From Sphingobacterium sp. (GTDB lineage Bacteria > Bacteroidota > Bacteroidia > Sphingobacteriales > Sphingobacteriaceae), in the NCBI GenBank assembly GCA_031253985.1, contig JAIRVH010000185.1, forward strand, positions 62,001 to 126,000: 64,000 nt of DNA, given 5' to 3'. Every line of letters starts with the position of its first letter. Positions within the stretch are counted from its first letter, which is position 1. The notes below the pieces were generated by a model. It worked only from the letters and a program-made list of their open reading frames with translations. It had not been told where the DNA came from and searched no databases. The position numbers and the translations under genes were made by a program. Below, in pieces: positions 61,515-64,000 of the stretch.

Positions 61515-62159
61515 TTAGCTGATGGTTAGTTCGCCCAGATAGATACTTGGCGAAGTTTTGACACCGTCACGGTGCCCGGTAAATACCCAGCCGACGAGCT
61601 TGTCACCGGCGTAGCTTGGCGGCAACGTTAAACTAACAGCCGCATCGGCCCTTGTCGCAGATTCCAAAATGCTGAAAAAGTTTTTGCTTTTGTTATAGAT
61701 CAGCAGAATCACCGAATCATCCACAAAGGCACTGTACTTGTTGAGCTCAGGTGACCAGCTCAGGCCGATCTCCTGTGGAAAAGTCTCTTCCCATACCGGA
61801 GCCACCACATTGGACAGGCTGCCCTTAGCGATCACGACCTTTTCAAAATCGATTTCAAATGTCGGATAGGTTCCCGTCACACCACCGTTCTTCATCAGAT
61901 TCTGCAGCGCCTTGTTGTATCCCGTCGCCTTGCCCTGCAGTTTATCCGAATAGCCCAGTTTGAGCAGATCCATAATGGGCGACAGAAAAGCCACCGCGAC
62001 CGCGAATTTAGAACGCTGTTCAAGCTGCGCATCGCTTATTTTTTTCTTTGAGATTCTGGACAGTGAACGTACATAATCCACTCCACGCCAGTTGCTTCCG
62101 ATTACGTTGCCTACCTTACCTGAATAAGCACCGTGTATACCTTTTAAAAATCTTGCCAT
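61515..62159 (-). CDS. DUF6266 family protein
   Basis: A 214-residue protein starting MARFLKGIHGAYSGKVGNVI, followed by GSNWRGVDYVRSLSRISKKK, the usual DUF6266 N-terminus. That part looks DNA- or surface-binding and basic; the rest is beta-rich (VAPVWEETFPQEIGLSWSPE). The family is found in Sphingobacteriales next to phage-like genes. Its function is unknown. It is upstream of DUF5675 in one operon. Confidence 0.72.
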   Translation of the reverse strand: MARFLKGIHGAYSGKVGNVIGSNWRGVDYVRSLSRISKKKISDAQLEQRSKFAVAVAFLSPIMDLLKLGYSDKLQGKATGYNKALQNLMKNGGVTGTYPTFEIDFEKVVIAKGSLSNVVAPVWEETFPQEIGLSWSPELNKYSAFVDDSVILLIYNKSKNFFSILESATRADAAVSLTLPPSYAGDKLVGWVFTGHRDGVKTSPSIYLGELTIS

Positions 62160-62625
62160 GTCTATTACATGAATTTGTTAAACAATGGGACCTGCATGCC
62201 TGGTCCATCTTGCTAGCGAGAGCTAAATTAGTACGGTCCAAGCGCTTAAACGATAAATAAACGGAGATGAACGGATATAACAGTAAGGACAGTCAACCAC
62301 TGTCAGCATCAGCCGGCAAGCCGGACGGTCCTGTCCGTTTGTTCGCTTTTGGTTTGGCTAGAGCCCGACACTGGTTATAGACAAGGAGGGGGCATGGTCG
62401 GCACTTCATTGGCATTCCTTTGGCTCCGCTTCGGCAGCCAGCCGAAGCCTTCCCTAAGCCGAGCCGAGCAGCAGCCGAAGCTGTTCCGAAGCTGTTCCGA
62501 AGCTGTTCCAAACAGCTGCCGAAGCGCAGCCGAACAAACACCGAAGCCGACCCGAAGCGAACGGATAGATGCCCTGGCATCGGCCAGACTGACCGGTGCC
62601 AGAGACATCCCCGGGTCCAAAAAAT
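62160..62625. other. 466-base gene-free stretch with the 11-bp repeat array
   Basis: No protein gene is supported. Its GC-richer right part holds the 11-bp repeats (62442-62562) and hairpin GCTTCGGC-AGCCA-GCCGAAGC at 62428-62448. The left part holds several short GC-rich inverted repeats (for example CCGGCAAGCCGG near 62310). Long frames in it arise from the repeat. Confidence 0.7.
62442..62562. repeat. Array of eleven 11-bp repeats (CCGAAG-N5)
   Basis: 121 bases split exactly into eleven units of 11 bases: eight begin CCGAAG or CCGAAC and the other three are close variants. Units 4-6 are identical (CCGAAGCTGTT). Because 11 is not a multiple of three, the array cannot be read as one protein repeat. 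It lies between the HTH gene and DUF6266. Eleven bases is about one helical turn, so each unit would face the same side of the helix. Confidence 0.9.
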
Positions 62626-62958
62626 TTAGATTCTTCCCTTCCGCACACTCTGCTTGAGCTGCGCATCCAGATCGGACAGGTAGTAATAATGACGGCGTCC
62701 TTTTTTACGGGGCCTGAGTTCGCCGTTCCGCACAAAACGGTAGTAGGTTGATTCGGAAATACCGAGCTTTTGCATCACGTCCTGCACATCCAGCAGGGTG
62801 GAATCTGCAGGAGCTATTGTTCGTTCAGGGGCAGACTTTTCACTTAAAGATAATTCGCTTGTTACTAAGCTTGTAAGCAAATTATGATCCCTAATCTGTT
62901 TAAGTAAATCAGACATAATTTCAAGCTGCTTTCCTATTTTTTCAAGCTGGTTTAACAT
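62626..62958 (-). CDS. Excisionase-type helix-turn-helix protein
   Basis: From the ATG at 62958 a 110-residue protein. It has an N-terminal helix (LNQLEKIGKQLEIMSDLLKQI) and a C-terminal MerR/Xis-type HTH: LDVQDVMQKLGISESTYYRFVRNGELRP, then KKGRRHYYYLSDLDAQL, the excisionase-like fold. Such proteins occur with mobile elements and phage-derived cassettes. It precedes the repeat array, which is a candidate binding site. Confidence 0.8.
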   Translation of the reverse strand: MLNQLEKIGKQLEIMSDLLKQIRDHNLLTSLVTSELSLSEKSAPERTIAPADSTLLDVQDVMQKLGISESTYYRFVRNGELRPRKKGRRHYYYLSDLDAQLKQSVRKGRI

Positions 62959-63042
62959 GGTTATGTGGGTTGCGATCCGATACCTGACCAGCAATACGGA
63001 GCCCTGGATTGTGGGACTTCCCAAAGCTTACCGAACCAATTT

Positions 63043-64000
63043 TTACGATGAAGATTTCTCGCCTTCGTCGATCCGAAATTTTAAAAACAATCCACTTTCG
63101 TCCAACTTCAGGAGATTACGATGTTCCCAAAAACTATAAAATTTTTCACGCGACCGACGCGACACTTCCAACAATTTGTTTAGTTCGGCCACAGGCATTA
63201 CCGCTTCGATCGACGTCCGCACTGCAGCATTCAGGCGAACCATCCGCCCCCGTCCGCTGTCGCTGGATCCTTTATATTTCAGAAGCTGATTATCACAAAA
63301 AAGCATGTTGACGTACGTGCTGCTGTTTACTTTGAGCATCCAGTCTGAGGCCGTCAGTATCTGGCCTTCCCTATCCGGAACCATCTGTTTTTCACCATGG
63401 ATGTTGCATATAAAAAAACAGCGGTTTTTGCGGTAACAGCAGACAAGCCGGTGCAGAGGTAGCTCACAGTTGTCCGCCCGTGTCCAGCCTACATCCAGTT
63501 CCCGGATATAGGCCAACAGCGCGGGCATGCTTCTTTGATCCAGCCAGGCTGCCAGGAGTTTACGGTCCGGCAAAGCGGGGTTATTCATACGTTCGTGTAG
63601 CAGGCTGATTTCTTCGGCTAGATCCTGCTGCAGATCCAGCAACTGATTCATTTGCTCCTGCAGTAGCTTTTCCTGCCTGCGCAGCTTGGTATTTGCCGTC
63701 AACAGGCTTTCGCGTTGTACGAGCAGCTCATCCTGCCGTTGCTCCAGATTGCGTATCGCGCTGCGCACCTGCTCCATGTCCATCATAAGGAGCTCATTCT
63801 CCTGGCGCAGTTCCAGCTTACGCTGCATCAGCAGCGCATTGTGCACCTCAAGCCTATCCTTACATTCCTCCAACTGGTCCACCCTTTTAAAGGTGAAAAG
63901 TGCCTTTTGCGGATGCCGATACAGGTATATGCCATACAGCAACATCGGTACAAAAAACACCCAAAAATCACGTTCAAAGTAAGTGTTAAAAATGCCATAG
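63043..64000 (-). CDS. Membrane-anchored coiled-coil protein, 5' end beyond window
   Basis: The frame is open from its stop at 63043 to the right edge, so the start is not in view. The GTG at 63960 need not be the true start. Near the edge lies a membrane segment (FWVFFVPMLLYGIYLY), followed by a coiled coil of about 100 residues (ENELLMMDMEQVRSAIRNLE and onward) and a C-terminal domain of about 160 residues. That domain (SSTYVNMLFCDNQLLKYKG) is only faintly reminiscent of LytTR DNA-binding domains. Function unknown; a membrane-bound regulator is possible. Confidence 0.6.
   Translation of the reverse strand, partial: YGIFNTYFERDFWVFFVPMLLYGIYLYRHPQKALFTFKRVDQLEECKDRLEVHNALLMQRKLELRQENELLMMDMEQVRSAIRNLEQRQDELLVQRESLLTANTKLRRQEKLLQEQMNQLLDLQQDLAEEISLLHERMNNPALPDRKLLAAWLDQRSMPALLAYIRELDVGWTRADNCELPLHRLVCCYRKNRCFFICNIHGEKQMVPDREGQILTASDWMLKVNSSTYVNMLFCDNQLLKYKGSSDSGRGRMVRLNAAVRTSIEAVMPVAELNKLLEVSRRSREKFYSFWEHRNLLKLDESGLFLKFRIDEGEKSSS

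Noticed and set aside
62442..62562. CRISPR array
   Set aside because: Units are 11 bases with no separate spacers, and no cas genes are present.
62293..62735. Several overlapping long frames on both strands with SFGTASEQLR-like repeats
   Set aside because: They are produced by the 11-bp DNA array, which passes through all three frames; no start signals or conserved spacing support them.
1..64000. tRNA, rRNA, riboswitch or insertion-sequence transposase genes
   Set aside because: None was recognised on either strand by inspection; a covariance-model search would be decisive.

Overview
The window looks like chromosomal DNA of a Bacteroidota bacterium of the Sphingobacterium type. The reasons are a subtype-iii type VI secretion system (T6SS), SusC/SusD pairs, TAnnTTTG-like -7 promoter elements, many lipoproteins, moderate-to-low GC by eye, and Bacteroidota-only families such as TssR, DUF4961, DUF5004, DUF6377 and DUF6266. 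This assignment is by inspection only; no rRNA or tRNA gene was seen.

Region 1 (1-20108, all minus strand) is part of a T6SS-iii locus. Reading with transcription, it starts with two Hcp tube genes (tssD) and a strong hairpin terminator. Next come the VgrG spike, a DUF2931 lipoprotein with a Tle1-type (DUF2235) phospholipase, a 58-residue spike-like mini-protein, an unknown 336-residue protein and a PAAR-like DUF4280 tip. A 993-residue OmpA-domain protein (candidate effector) and four lipoproteins follow, two of them tandem paralogues (candidate immunity proteins). After a 467-base gap comes the trans-envelope complex operon: two TssO-like bitopic proteins, a PKD protein at the TssP position, TssR, and ClpV, which runs off the left edge.

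Region 2 (20408-33706) is a patchwork of small regulator/oxidoreductase units. It holds MarR with a short UvrA-like ATPase, three full-length AraC regulators, an HD-domain hydrolase, a zinc alcohol dehydrogenase, two SDR enzymes, a flavodoxin-fold quinone reductase, a QOR-type oxidoreductase and an HxlR regulator whose palindromic operator covers both divergent promoters. The 5' region of the alcohol dehydrogenase, including its first codons, is duplicated 6.8 kb away and fused in frame to a truncated AraC gene.

Region 3 (33830-58509, minus strand) is a polysaccharide utilisation locus (PUL) for a mannose-rich glycan, most likely high-mannose N-glycan or mannan. It encodes a DUF6377 membrane regulator, an SGNH hydrolase, GH38, two GH92 and a CsxA/endo-beta-mannosidase-like GH2. 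Transport genes are in the unusual order SusD, DUF5004, DUF4961, SusC, SusD, SusC. GH38 and GH92 enzymes would trim alpha-mannose and the GH2 could cleave the Man-beta-GlcNAc core.

Region 4 (58649-64000) has a TetR/SASA-esterase pair beside a decayed SDR fragment. It then has a phage-like or cassette-like group on the minus strand: an excisionase-type HTH protein, a non-coding array of eleven 11-bp CCGAAG repeats, DUF6266, DUF5675 and two small membrane proteins. A coiled-coil membrane protein runs off the right edge.
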